Assembly: GCF_036088315.1 (NCBI RefSeq)
Contig: NZ_CP107996.1
Coordinates: 5,637,001-5,701,000, forward strand
Direction: 5' to 3'
DNA from: Streptomyces sp. NBC_00344
GTDB taxonomy: Bacteria; Actinomycetota; Actinomycetes; Streptomycetales; Streptomycetaceae
Length of the DNA: 64,000 nucleotides
Below the pieces are notes generated by a model that worked only from the letters and a program-made list of their open reading frames with translations, made no database searches and was not told the origin of the DNA. Shown piece after piece: positions 52,740 through 61,046 of this stretch (its first letter is position 1; each line of letters starts with the position of its first letter). The position numbers were made by a program, and so were the translations under genes.

Positions 52740-53501
52740 ATGGGTACGGTCGACGGTGCGGGCGTAGTGGTCACAGGGGCGGGCGGCGGTATCGGCGCGG
52801 CACTGGCCCGCAGGTTCGTGGCGGAAGGCGCGCGGGTCGTGGTCAACGACCTGGACGCGGCCAAGGCGAAGGCGGTGGCCGTCGAGATCGGTGCCACGGC
52901 CGTTCCCGGGGACGCGTCGGAAATCGTGGACGCCGCGCGTGACGCGCTCGACGGGCGTGTCGACGTCTACTGCGCGAACGCCGGCCTCGGCTCGCCCGGT
53001 GACCCCTTCGCCGACGAGGCGGTCTGGGCCGCCGCCTGGGACGTCAATGTGATGGCGCACGTCCGCGCGGCCCGTGCGCTGCTGCCCGACTGGCTGGAGC
53101 GCGGTGAGGGACGGTTCGTCTCCACCGTCTCGGCGGCCGGGCTGCTGACCATGATCGGCGCGGCTCCGTACAGCGTCACCAAGCACGGCGCGCTCGCCTT
53201 CGCCGAATGGCTCTCGCTGACCTACCGTCACCGGGGAGTCAAGGTCCATGCGATCTGCCCGCAGGGGGTGAGGACCGACATGCTGACCTCGGCTGGCTCC
53301 GCGGGAAGTCTCGTGCTCGCGCCGACCGCGATCGAACCCGAGGACGTCGCCGACGCGCTCCTCGAAGCCATCGGCACCGACCGCTTCCTGGTCCTCCCGC
53401 ACCCCGAGGTGGCCGGCTACTACCAGGCCAGGGCTGCCGACCCGGACCGCTGGATCGGCAACATGAATCACCTCCAGCAGAAGTGGGAGGCCGGGCGGTG
53501 A
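52740..53501 (+). CDS. short-chain dehydrogenase/reductase
   Basis: A 253-aa SDR. The NAD(P)-binding motif is TGAGGGIG, CANAG is the NAG motif, and the catalytic residues are S (STVSAAG), Y and K (YSVTKHG), the classical Y-x3-K arrangement. It probably interconverts a hydroxyacyl and ketoacyl intermediate. ATG 52740 has GGAGAGG 9 nt upstream; ATG 52722 and GTG 52713 are possible. The stop overlaps the acyl-CoA ligase start (GTGA). Confidence 0.9.
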   Translation: MGTVDGAGVVVTGAGGGIGAALARRFVAEGARVVVNDLDAAKAKAVAVEIGATAVPGDASEIVDAARDALDGRVDVYCANAGLGSPGDPFADEAVWAAAWDVNVMAHVRAARALLPDWLERGEGRFVSTVSAAGLLTMIGAAPYSVTKHGALAFAEWLSLTYRHRGVKVHAICPQGVRTDMLTSAGSAGSLVLAPTAIEPEDVADALLEAIGTDRFLVLPHPEVAGYYQARAADPDRWIGNMNHLQQKWEAGR

Positions 53502-55153
53502 GCGGGTCCATCTACGCGGCGAAGCCGTGGATCTCCCAGCTCAGCGAGGCGCAGCGCCGACCGGTGAACCCGGCTGCCAGCCTGGTGCACGCATTCCGCG
53601 AGACGCTCGCCCGGGTGCCGGACCGTCATGCGCTCGCCTACTTCGACGGACGGCTGACCTACCGGGAGACCGACGAACTATCCGATTCGGTCGCCGGACA
53701 TCTCGCGGCCCGCGGTGTGGCCCGCGGCGACCGGGTCGCGGTCATGCTGCAGAACACCCCGCACTTCGTGCTGGCGCTGCTCGGTGCCTGGAAGGCCGGG
53801 GCCACCGTCGTCCCGCTCAACCCGATGTACAAGTCGGCCGAGGTCGGCCATGCCCTGAGCGATTCCGGCGCCGTCGCGCTGATCTGTTCCGACCGTGCCT
53901 GGGACTCCTATCTCCGGGACACCGCCGCGGCCTCCCCGGTGCGGTTCGCGCTCACCGCCTGCGAGCGCGACCTGCAGACCCGTGACGACGCACGCGTCCT
54001 CGGCTTCGAGCGGCTGCCACCGGCCGACGACGCCGACGATCTGGTGGCGGTGGCCCGCCAGGGCCTCCCCGCCCCCGCCGGGCGCGACCCGCTGGCCACG
54101 GACATCGCGCTGATCAGCTACACCTCGGGCACCAGCGGTACCCCCAAGGGGGCCATGAACTCCCACGCCAACATCATGGTCAACGCCGAACGCCAGCGCA
54201 CCGGCCATCCCATCGCCGAGGGGGCCGCCTACTTCGCCCTGGCGCCGCTCTTCCACATCACCGGAATGGTCTGCGAACTCGCCGCCTGCCTCACCAACGC
54301 GGGCACCCTGGTGCTGGCCTACCGCTTCCAGCCCGGCGTGGTGCTCGACGCCTTCGCGGAGCACCGCCCCGCGTACACCGTCGGTCCCTCGACGGCATTC
54401 ATGGCGCTGGCCGCCGACCCGTCGGTCACCCCGGAGCACTTCGCCTCCTTCGAGGTGATCTCGTCGGGCGGCGCCCCGCTGCCGCCCGCGCTGGTCGAGA
54501 AGTTCCGTGCCGGGTTCGGCCCCTACATCCGCAACGGCTACGGGCTCACCGAGTGCACCGCGCCGTGCGCCTCGGTGCCGCCCGAGAAGGAAGCCCCCGT
54601 CGACCCCGTCTCCGGGACGCTCTCGGTGGGGGTTCCCGGCCCGGACACGGTGGTGCGCATAGTCGACCTGAAGGGCGAGGAGGTCCCCTTCGGCGAACAG
54701 GGGGAGATCGTGGTGCGCGGCCCGCAGGTCGTCTCCGGCTACTGGCGCCGCCCGGAAGCCACCGCCGAGACCTTCCCGGACGGCGAACTGCGCACCGGGG
54801 ACATCGGTTTCATGGACCAGGACGGCTGGCTCTATGTCGTCGACCGGATGAAGGACATGATCAACGCCTCCGGTTTCAAGGTCTGGCCGCGCGAGGTCGA
54901 GGACGTTCTCTACACCCACCCCGCGGTCCGCGAGGCGGCCGTGGTGGGCATTCCCGACGCCTACCGCGGAGAGTCGGTCAAGGCCTACGTGAGCCTGCGT
55001 CCCGGCGAGACCGTGCAGCCAGGGGATCTTGCCGCGTACTGCAAGGAGCGCCTTGCCGCGTACAAGTATCCGCACGAGGTGGAGATCCTGCCGGAGCTGC
55101 CGAAGACGACGAGTGGGAAGATCCTGAGGCGGGAACTGCGTTCTCAGCACTGA
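53498..55153 (+). CDS. acyl-CoA synthetase (AMP-forming ligase)
   Basis: A 551-aa ANL-superfamily ligase that activates a carboxylic acid as acyl-AMP then acyl-CoA. The P-loop is YTSGTSGTPKGAM; the adenylate motif is RNGYGLTECTA, then LRTGDIGFMDQDGWLYVVDRMKDMINASGFKVWPREVE and the catalytic Lys in KTTSGKILRREL. GTG 53498 overlaps the SDR stop. Medium or short-chain fatty acids are the likely substrates. Together with the SDR and TetR it forms a three-gene operon. Confidence 0.93.
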   Translation: MSGSIYAAKPWISQLSEAQRRPVNPAASLVHAFRETLARVPDRHALAYFDGRLTYRETDELSDSVAGHLAARGVARGDRVAVMLQNTPHFVLALLGAWKAGATVVPLNPMYKSAEVGHALSDSGAVALICSDRAWDSYLRDTAAASPVRFALTACERDLQTRDDARVLGFERLPPADDADDLVAVARQGLPAPAGRDPLATDIALISYTSGTSGTPKGAMNSHANIMVNAERQRTGHPIAEGAAYFALAPLFHITGMVCELAACLTNAGTLVLAYRFQPGVVLDAFAEHRPAYTVGPSTAFMALAADPSVTPEHFASFEVISSGGAPLPPALVEKFRAGFGPYIRNGYGLTECTAPCASVPPEKEAPVDPVSGTLSVGVPGPDTVVRIVDLKGEEVPFGEQGEIVVRGPQVVSGYWRRPEATAETFPDGELRTGDIGFMDQDGWLYVVDRMKDMINASGFKVWPREVEDVLYTHPAVREAAVVGIPDAYRGESVKAYVSLRPGETVQPGDLAAYCKERLAAYKYPHEVEILPELPKTTSGKILRRELRSQH

Positions 55154-55196
55154 GACGGGTTCCGACACGCACACGCACGGAGGGAAGGTGGCGGCG

Positions 55197-55793
55197 ATGG
55201 CAGCCAGGACGACCGACGGGAACGGTATCCCCGTTCCCCAGCGGCTGCTGGCCGCCGCCACCCGGCTCTTCGCGGAACGGGGCTACGACCGGACGTCCGT
55301 GCAGGAGATCGTCGAGGCGGCGGGCGTCACCAAGGGCGCCCTCTATCACTACTTCGGCTCCAAGGAGGACCTCCTCCAGGAGGTCTACGCCCGGGTCCTG
55401 CGACTTCAGCAGGACCGGCTCGACGCGTACGCCGGCGCTGACGCGCCCGTCGAGCAGCGGCTCCGTGAGGCTGCCGCGGACGTGGTCGTCACCACCATCG
55501 AGAATCTCGACGACGCGGCGATCTTCTTCCGCTCCATGCACCATCTGAGTCCGGAGAAGAACAAGCAGGTGCGGGTGGAGCGGCGCCGCTATCACGAGCG
55601 GTTCCGTGCGCTGGTCGAAGAGGGACAGCAGGACGGGGTGTTCTCTATCGCGACCCCCGCCGATCTGGTGGTGGACTACCACTTCGGTTCGGTCCATCAC
55701 CTGTCGACCTGGTACCGCCCCGACGGTCCGCTCACGCCCCAGCAGGTGGCCGACCACCTGGCGGATCTGCTGCTCAGGGCGCTGCGGCCGTAG
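55197..55793 (+). CDS. TetR-family regulator of the ATGCCGACC regulon
   Basis: A 198-aa TetR protein with DNA-binding domain at about 10-57 (VPQRLLAAATRLFAERGYDRTSVQEIVEAAGVTKGALYHYFGSKEDLL) and a C-terminal domain similar to acyl-CoA-type TetR regulators (FRSMHHLSPEKNKQVRVERRRYHERFRALVEEG). The ATG at 55197 is preferred to the GTG at 55188 because AAGGTGG is better spaced. Third gene of the operon with SDR and ligase. Candidate ligand of the operators at 35573, 52691 and 58164. Confidence 0.85.
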   Translation: MAARTTDGNGIPVPQRLLAAATRLFAERGYDRTSVQEIVEAAGVTKGALYHYFGSKEDLLQEVYARVLRLQQDRLDAYAGADAPVEQRLREAAADVVVTTIENLDDAAIFFRSMHHLSPEKNKQVRVERRRYHERFRALVEEGQQDGVFSIATPADLVVDYHFGSVHHLSTWYRPDGPLTPQQVADHLADLLLRALRP

Positions 55794-55803
55794 AGCATCC
55801 GGC

Positions 55804-55856
55804 TCGCGAAGGGGCGGGGATCGCGAAGGGGCGGGGAGAACACTCCCCGCCCCTTC
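55804..55856. terminator. bidirectional terminator with tandemly duplicated left arm
   Basis: The main hairpin is GAAGGGGCGGGGAG (55825-55838) against CTCCCCGCCCCTTC (55843-55856), 14 bp with loop AACA. The left arm lies in the second copy of an exact 17-bp tandem repeat, TCGCGAAGGGGCGGGGA (55804-55820 and 55821-55837), so either copy can pair with the right arm. It ends both the TetR operon and the convergent ACAD gene. Confidence 0.8.
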
Positions 55857-55865
55857 CCCCGTCGT

Positions 55866-57080
55866 CTAGAGGTACTTCTTCAGTTCACGCCGGGCCAGCG
55901 ACCGCTGATGCACCTCGTCCGGCCCGTCCGCCAGCTTCAGCGTCCGTGCTCCGGCCCAGAGTTCGGCGAGCGGGAAGTCCTGGCTCACGCCGCCCGCGCC
56001 GTGCAGCTGCACCGCATGGTCGATGATGTCGATGACCGCACGCGGGGTGGCGATCTTGATGGACTGGATCTCGGTGTGGGCGCCGCGGTTGCCCACCGTG
56101 TCCATCAGCCAGGCGGTCTTCAGTACCAGCAACCGCAACTGCTCGACCGTGACGCGGGCGTCGGCGATCCAGTTCTGCACGACGCCCTGCTGGGCCAGCG
56201 GCTTGCCGAACGCCTCGCGGGACACCGCACGCCGGCACATCAGCTCGATCGCGCGTTCGGCCATCCCGATCAGCCGCATGCAGTGGTGGATCCGGCCGGG
56301 GCCCAGACGGGCCTGGGCGATGGCGAACCCACCGCCCTCCTCGCCGATCAGATTCGACACCGGTACCCGCACGTTGTCGAAGACCACCTCGGCGTGACCG
56401 CCGTGGTAGTGGTCCTCGTAGCCGTACACCTGCATCGCGCGACGGACCTCGAGGCCGGCGGTGTCGCGCGGAACCAGGATCATCGACTGCTGGCGCCGGA
56501 CATCCGCCCCGTCCGGGTCGGTCTTGCCCATCACGATGAAGATCTTGCAGTCGGGATTCATCGCCCCCGAGATGTACCACTTGCGGCCGTTGATGACGTA
56601 CTCGTCACCGCTGCGCTCGATCCGGGTCTCGATGTTCGTCGCATCCGACGAGGCCACATCGGGCTCGGTCATCGCGAACGCGGAGCGGATCTCACCGGCC
56701 AGCAACGGCTCGAGCCACTGCTTCTTCTGCTGCTGCGAGGCGAACTGGAACAGCACCTCCATGTTCCCGGTGTCGGGGGCCGCGCAGTTCAGCGCCGTCG
56801 GGGCGAGCTGCGGGGAGCGGCCGGTGATCTCCGCCAGTGGTGCGTACTGCAGGTTGGTCAGCCCCGCGCCGTACTCCGCGTCGGGAAGGAAGAGATTCCA
56901 CAGTCCCTGCCTGCGCGCCTCGGCCTTCAGCTCGTCCACCACGGCCGGGGTGTCCCAGGGGGAGTCGAGCTTCGCCCGCTGCTCGTGGGCGACGGCCTCG
57001 GCCGGCAGGACATGCTCGTCCATGAAGGCGAGAAGCCTGCCGCGCAGCTCTTCGGTGCGCGCGTCGAATGCGAAGTCCAT
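55866..57080 (-). CDS. acyl-CoA dehydrogenase, ACAD10/11-like
   Basis: A 404-aa flavoprotein of the ACAD11 branch. [60 protein letters not shown] and the ending [48 protein letters not shown] are characteristic of this branch rather than of short- or medium-chain dehydrogenases. The partner kinase lies 7 bp upstream on the same strand, a split arrangement of the domains that are fused in animal ACAD10/11. With that kinase, it may convert 4-hydroxyacyl-CoA via a 4-phosphoacyl-CoA intermediate. Activity not proven here. Confidence 0.9.
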   Translation of the reverse strand: [404 protein letters not shown]

Positions 57081-57087
57081 GGGGTGT

Positions 57088-58110
57088 TCAGCCTTCCTGG
57101 AGGGTGGTGAGGCCGTGCTCGATGAAGACCGGCACGAGGCCGCCGATCTGGTCGAAGCCGGCGCCGACGGTCTGGCCGAGGGTGTACCGGTAGTGGATGC
57201 CCTCGAGAATCACGGCGAGCTTGAACCAGGCGAACGCGGTGTACCAGGCGATCGCCGCGGTGTCCCGCCCGGAGCGGGCCGCGTACCGCTCGATCAGTTC
57301 GGCGGGGGAGGGGTGGCCCGCTGCGCCGCTGGTGGTGGAGACCGGGGATCCGGGGATGCCGAGGTCGGAGCTGTACATCACCAGCAGGCCCAGGTCGGTC
57401 AGCGGATCACCGAGAGTCGACATCTCCCAGTCCAGGATCGCGTTGATCCGGTCGTCGTCGCCGAGCAGCACGTTGTCGAGCCGGTAGTCGCCGTGCACCA
57501 CGGTGGCGGCGGGGGATTCGGGCAGCTCCCGGCCGAGTGCCGCGTGCAGCTCGTCGATGCCGGCCAGGTCACGGTTGCGCGAGGCGTCGAGCTGCTTGCC
57601 CCAGCGGCGCAGCTGTCGGTCCAGGAAGCCTTCGGGACGGCCGAAGTCGCCGAGTCCGACGGCCGCCGGATCGACGGCATGCAGGTCGACGAGGGTGTCG
57701 ACCAGGCCGAGGACCGCCGCCCGGGTGCGCTCGGGGCCGAGAGGCGCCAGCTGGTCCGCGGTCCGGTAGGGGGTGCCCTCCACGAACTCCATGACGTAGA
57801 ACGGCGAGCCGGTCACCGACTCGTCCTCGCACAGCAGCACGGGTTCCGGTACCGGGACACCCGTCGGGTGCAGTGCGCTGATCACCCGGAATTCGCGGGC
57901 CATGTCATGCGCCGTGGCCAGGACGTGGCCCAGCGGAGGCCTGCGGACGACCCAGCGGCCGGTCCCGTCGGTGACGGAGTACGTCAGATTGGACCGGCCG
58001 CCCTCGATGAGTCTGGCGCTGAGCGGTCCGTTCACCAGCCCAGGACGCTCACGGTCGAGATGACCGCGCAGCGCCTCGGGGTCGATGCCTGGTGGTTGGA
58101 CTGTGCTCAT
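57088..58110 (-). CDS. aminoglycoside-phosphotransferase-fold kinase, ACAD10/11 partner
   Basis: A 340-aa APH-fold kinase. LIEGGRSNLTYSVTDGTGRWVVRRPP holds the ATP-binding Lys-equivalent region; VVHGDYRLDN is the catalytic HxDxxxxN motif, and AILDWEMSTLGDPLTDLG supplies the metal-binding Asp. This subfamily is not a resistance enzyme: it accompanies ACAD10/11-like dehydrogenases. By analogy with the levulinate pathway, it may phosphorylate a 4-hydroxyacyl-CoA. ATG 58110 (MSTVQPP) or 58119. The operator at 58164 precedes it. Confidence 0.9.
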   Translation of the reverse strand: MSTVQPPGIDPEALRGHLDRERPGLVNGPLSARLIEGGRSNLTYSVTDGTGRWVVRRPPLGHVLATAHDMAREFRVISALHPTGVPVPEPVLLCEDESVTGSPFYVMEFVEGTPYRTADQLAPLGPERTRAAVLGLVDTLVDLHAVDPAAVGLGDFGRPEGFLDRQLRRWGKQLDASRNRDLAGIDELHAALGRELPESPAATVVHGDYRLDNVLLGDDDRINAILDWEMSTLGDPLTDLGLLVMYSSDLGIPGSPVSTTSGAAGHPSPAELIERYAARSGRDTAAIAWYTAFAWFKLAVILEGIHYRYTLGQTVGAGFDQIGGLVPVFIEHGLTTLQEG

Positions 58111-58163
58111 GGGGGGCACCTCCGTGCTAAAGACAGCTCATGTCCGGAACGTATCCGCCCATC

Positions 58164-58181
58164 ATGCCGACCAGTCGGTAT
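58164..58181. promoter_or_regulatory. ATGCCGACC-type TetR operator, copy C
   Basis: ATGCCGACCAGTCGGTAT is an 18-bp palindrome with one mismatch, 54 bp upstream of the kinase gene start and after the stop of the MBL hydrolase. It is 16/18 identical to the site at 35573. Confidence 0.75.
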
Positions 58182-58202
58182 GTCGTCCACCCCCGGGCGG
58201 CG

Positions 58203-59114
58203 CTATGCGTGGCACGCCACAGGGACGCCACCGTTCATCTGCGCCATATCGCCGAAAATGAGCACCGGATCGAGCGGTGATCCCTCTGGCAGCCCGTCCA
58301 GTTCCGCGTAGGCACGGTGCAGGTTCGCCACCAGCCGTTCGCTCTCCCTCAGCTCCGCGAATGCCCCGAGATCCGTTCGGCGGGCCGTCTCCAGCGGGCT
58401 GAGACCGTCGGCCCGGCCCTCCTCGGCGGCAGCGGCGACGAAACGCAGGTACCGCTCGGTCGCATCGAAGGCGGATGGGTCGGTGACCGGGCCGTGACCT
58501 GGAACGACGGTCTCGGCGCCGAGACCGCGCAGCATGCGCAGCGCGCGCAGCGAGCCGCTGAGGGATCCCATCGGGATGAAGGGGGTGCCGCCCTGGAAGA
58601 CCAGATCGCCGGTGAAGACGATCCGCTGCCCGGGGAGATGGACCACGGTGTCGCCGATGGTGTGCGCCACCCCCGGGTGGATGAGCCGCACCTCGGTCCC
58701 GCCCACATGCACGGTGAGGCGCTCGCTGTAGGTGAGATCGGGAGGGGTGATGCTGACGTCCCCGAAGTCGGTCTGCGGCCACATCAGATGCAACTGGCGT
58801 CCGGCGGCGAGCACCTCGGCGCGGCAGGCGTCGTGACCGATGACGGTCGCCTCCGGCCGGAACACGCTGTTGCCGTAGGTGTGGTCGCCGTGATGGTGCG
58901 TGTTGACGACGGTCCGGGGCAGCGGCACCCCGGCGGCCTGCACCGCCTCGCGCAGCGCATCGGCGCGTCGCAGCGTCGCCGCCGTGTCGACAAGGAGAGT
59001 CGAACCGCCGTCGCTGATGAACCCGGCGTTGTTGATGCACCATCCGCCGTCCGGCTGGACGTAGGCATGCACCTCCGGCGCGAGACGTGTCGTGTACGGA
59101 TCCCCTGCGGTCAT
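58203..59114 (-). CDS. metallo-beta-lactamase-fold hydrolase
   Basis: A 303-aa MBL-fold hydrolase. The zinc motif HxHxDH is H73-x-H75-x-D77-H78 (NTHHHGDHTYGN); further ligands are in HTIGDTVVHLPGQRIVFTGDLVFQGG and VVPGHGPV. A glyoxalase-II-like or acyl thioesterase/lactonase role is possible. It lies upstream of the kinase/ACAD pair on the same strand, separated by 93 bp that hold operator copy C, so it is probably a separate unit. Start ATG 59114. Confidence 0.88.
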   Translation of the reverse strand: MTAGDPYTTRLAPEVHAYVQPDGGWCINNAGFISDGGSTLLVDTAATLRRADALREAVQAAGVPLPRTVVNTHHHGDHTYGNSVFRPEATVIGHDACRAEVLAAGRQLHLMWPQTDFGDVSITPPDLTYSERLTVHVGGTEVRLIHPGVAHTIGDTVVHLPGQRIVFTGDLVFQGGTPFIPMGSLSGSLRALRMLRGLGAETVVPGHGPVTDPSAFDATERYLRFVAAAAEEGRADGLSPLETARRTDLGAFAELRESERLVANLHRAYAELDGLPEGSPLDPVLIFGDMAQMNGGVPVACHA

Positions 59115-59349
59115 CGAAGCCCCTTCCGGCCCGGTCAACTGATCCGGATCACCCAATCAGTTGTCAGGTGCGCCCGGAACGGCGGGGCAGCCGGGCCGCT
59201 CGGCCGCGGGGCTGCCCGGCCCGTGCCTGGCGGCCGGCGGCCGTCAGCCGCTTCCGGTCCGTTCCGGGTCCGGCCGTGCGACAGCCCCGGAACGGATTCC
59301 TCCGCCCGCCCGGTTGCGCAAGACCATGGGGGGCAAGAGGCTCATAGGT

Positions 59350-60285
59350 ATGAAGGCGATCAGTTACCGCGGTTACGGCGGCCCCGATGTCCTGGAGTAC
59401 GGCGAGCGTCCCGAGCCCAAGGTGGGGCCCGATTCGGTGCTGGTGAAGGTACGGGCAGCGGCCGTCAATCCCGTCGATGTGAAGGCCCGTGAGGGCCATC
59501 TCGACGGGGCGCTCGACACCGTCTTCCCGGTGATTCCCGGCTGGGACGTCGCCGGAGTGGTGGTGCAGCCCGGCCCTGCCGCGCCCGAGTTCGCGGTCGG
59601 TGACGAGGTCATGGGCTATGTGCGCGAGGACTTCCTGTCCCGCGGCACGTTCGCCGAATACGTGGCCGCCCCGGTGCGCACGCTGGCCAGGAAGCCGCTG
59701 CGGCTGTCCTTCGAGGAGGCGGCCGGACTGCCGCTGGCCGGGCTCACGGCGTACCAGGTGCTCAGGGCGCTGGAGATCCGCTCGGACGACACGGTCCTCG
59801 TCCACGCGGCGGCGGGCGGCGTCGGTTCCCTCGCCGTGCAGTTGGCCCTGCACAACGGCGCGCGGGTCATCGGCACCGCGAGCGAGCGCAACCACGAGTA
59901 CCTGCGGGCGCTGGGGGCGGAGCCGGTGACTTACGGGGAGGGACTCGCCGACCGGGTGCGGGCCCTGGCACCCGGCGGCATCGACGCGGTGTTCGACACC
60001 ATCGGCGGCGACACCCTGCGCACGTCGGCCAACCTGCTCGCCCCGGAGGGCCGGCTCGCCTCCATCGTCGACGGGGAGGTGATCGCGCTCGGCGGCCGCT
60101 ATGTCTTCGTACGCCCGGACCCGCTGGATCTTCATGTGCTCGGCGAACTGGCCGACCAGGGTGTGATCACCGTGCATGTGGACCGGGTCTTCCCTCTGGA
60201 ACAGACAGCCGATGCCCACAGGCTGAGCGCGGAGGGCCGGACCCGGGGCAAGATCGTCGTCGCTGTCGACTGGGAAGCCCCCTGA
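59350..60285 (+). CDS. NADP-dependent zinc-type quinone oxidoreductase
   Basis: A 311-aa MDR-superfamily quinone oxidoreductase/enoyl reductase-like protein that lacks the catalytic-zinc cysteine set. AAVNPVDVKAREG and PVIPGWDVAGVV open the fold; VHAAAGGVGSLAVQLA is the NADP-binding motif. ATG 59350 begins the conserved MKAISYRGYGG. Probable role: reduction of quinones or alpha,beta-unsaturated carbonyls. Its stop codon lies inside the terminator at 60282. Confidence 0.9.
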   Translation: MKAISYRGYGGPDVLEYGERPEPKVGPDSVLVKVRAAAVNPVDVKAREGHLDGALDTVFPVIPGWDVAGVVVQPGPAAPEFAVGDEVMGYVREDFLSRGTFAEYVAAPVRTLARKPLRLSFEEAAGLPLAGLTAYQVLRALEIRSDDTVLVHAAAGGVGSLAVQLALHNGARVIGTASERNHEYLRALGAEPVTYGEGLADRVRALAPGGIDAVFDTIGGDTLRTSANLLAPEGRLASIVDGEVIALGGRYVFVRPDPLDLHVLGELADQGVITVHVDRVFPLEQTADAHRLSAEGRTRGKIVVAVDWEAP

Positions 60286-60328
60286 GGGCTGTCAGGTCGT
60301 CCCCGGCGGGCGCCGGGGCAGCCCTCAG
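60282..60328. terminator. bidirectional terminator embracing both convergent stop codons
   Basis: Outer stem CTGAGGGCTG (60282-60291) / CAGCCCTCAG (60319-60328) with an inner stem CCCCGGC/GCCGGGG and loop GGGC. The outer arms include the TGA of the oxidoreductase and, on the other strand, the stop of the DUF202 gene. Confidence 0.8.
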
Positions 60329-60633
60329 CGGACGATCACCGCGCCGAACACGGCGAGGACCACCGGGCAGGCCGCCGCCAGCAGAGCCCCTCGCACCGCC
60401 ATCGTCCGGGGCTCGGGCGTGTCGCCCACCGTCCGCATCCGGTGGTGGGCGACACTCAGAAAGCTGAGCCAGATCAGCACACAGACCGCCCCGACGGCGA
60501 TGTCGCGTGCCGTGGTGCGCTCGTGGAGCGCCTGCCGGCCGGCCAGCAGGGCAGCCACCGCGAAGGACAGCGTGGTACGCCGCCAGGCCAGCCGGGTCCG
60601 CTCCGGCTGCAGCCCGGGATCCCGGGCGGTCAT
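60325..60633 (-). CDS. DUF202 (YidH-like) membrane protein, second copy
   Basis: A 102-aa protein with the DUF202 start RTRLAWRRTTLSFAVAALLAGRQAL and three hydrophobic segments. ATG 60633 overlaps the stop of the other DUF202 gene (ATGA). Function unknown; the two probably interact as a hetero-oligomer in the membrane. Confidence 0.82.
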   Translation of the reverse strand: MTARDPGLQPERTRLAWRRTTLSFAVAALLAGRQALHERTTARDIAVGAVCVLIWLSFLSVAHHRMRTVGDTPEPRTMAVRGALLAAACPVVLAVFGAVIVR

Positions 60634-61025
60634 GTGCCGGCCAGCCCGAGAACCACCACCACGACCATCGCCACCGCGACGAACCCGACGGCGAGGCTGA
60701 GCACGGTGGGAAAGCGGGAGACGGGCAGCGCCTCGCCCTGTCGCATGGCCTGTTCGCAGCGCACCCAGTGGTTGACGGCCCGCAGGGAGCACAGCACCCC
60801 GGAGCCGAGCAGTGCGAGCGCCAGGCCGACGCGGATGCCCCAGGGCAGGTCCGGCAGGAACTGGTCCACGGCGAACCCTCCGCCGATCAGCGCCAGGGCG
60901 GTGCGGATCCACGCCAGAAAGGTGCGCTCATTGGCGAGCGAGAAGCGGTAGTCGGGGGTGTGGCCCTCCTCCCGGATCCGCTCGGGAGCGAACCAGAGCC
61001 GGACACTCTGCATCAAGTCGATCAC
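60630..61025 (-). CDS. DUF202 (YidH) membrane protein
   Basis: A 131-aa protein with DYRFSLANERTFLAWIRTALALIGGGFAV, the DUF202 signature, and three membrane segments. GTG at 61025 or ATG at 61013 are possible starts. It is the first of a two-gene DUF202 operon. No biochemical role is known. Confidence 0.85.
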   Translation of the reverse strand: MIDLMQSVRLWFAPERIREEGHTPDYRFSLANERTFLAWIRTALALIGGGFAVDQFLPDLPWGIRVGLALALLGSGVLCSLRAVNHWVRCEQAMRQGEALPVSRFPTVLSLAVGFVAVAMVVVVVLGLAGT

Positions 61026-61046
61026 CCGCTCGACCTTAGCCGGGTG

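Noticed and set aside
57088..58110. Aminoglycoside phosphotransferase
   Set aside because: The fold matches, but its pairing with an ACAD11-like dehydrogenase points to acyl-CoA metabolism.
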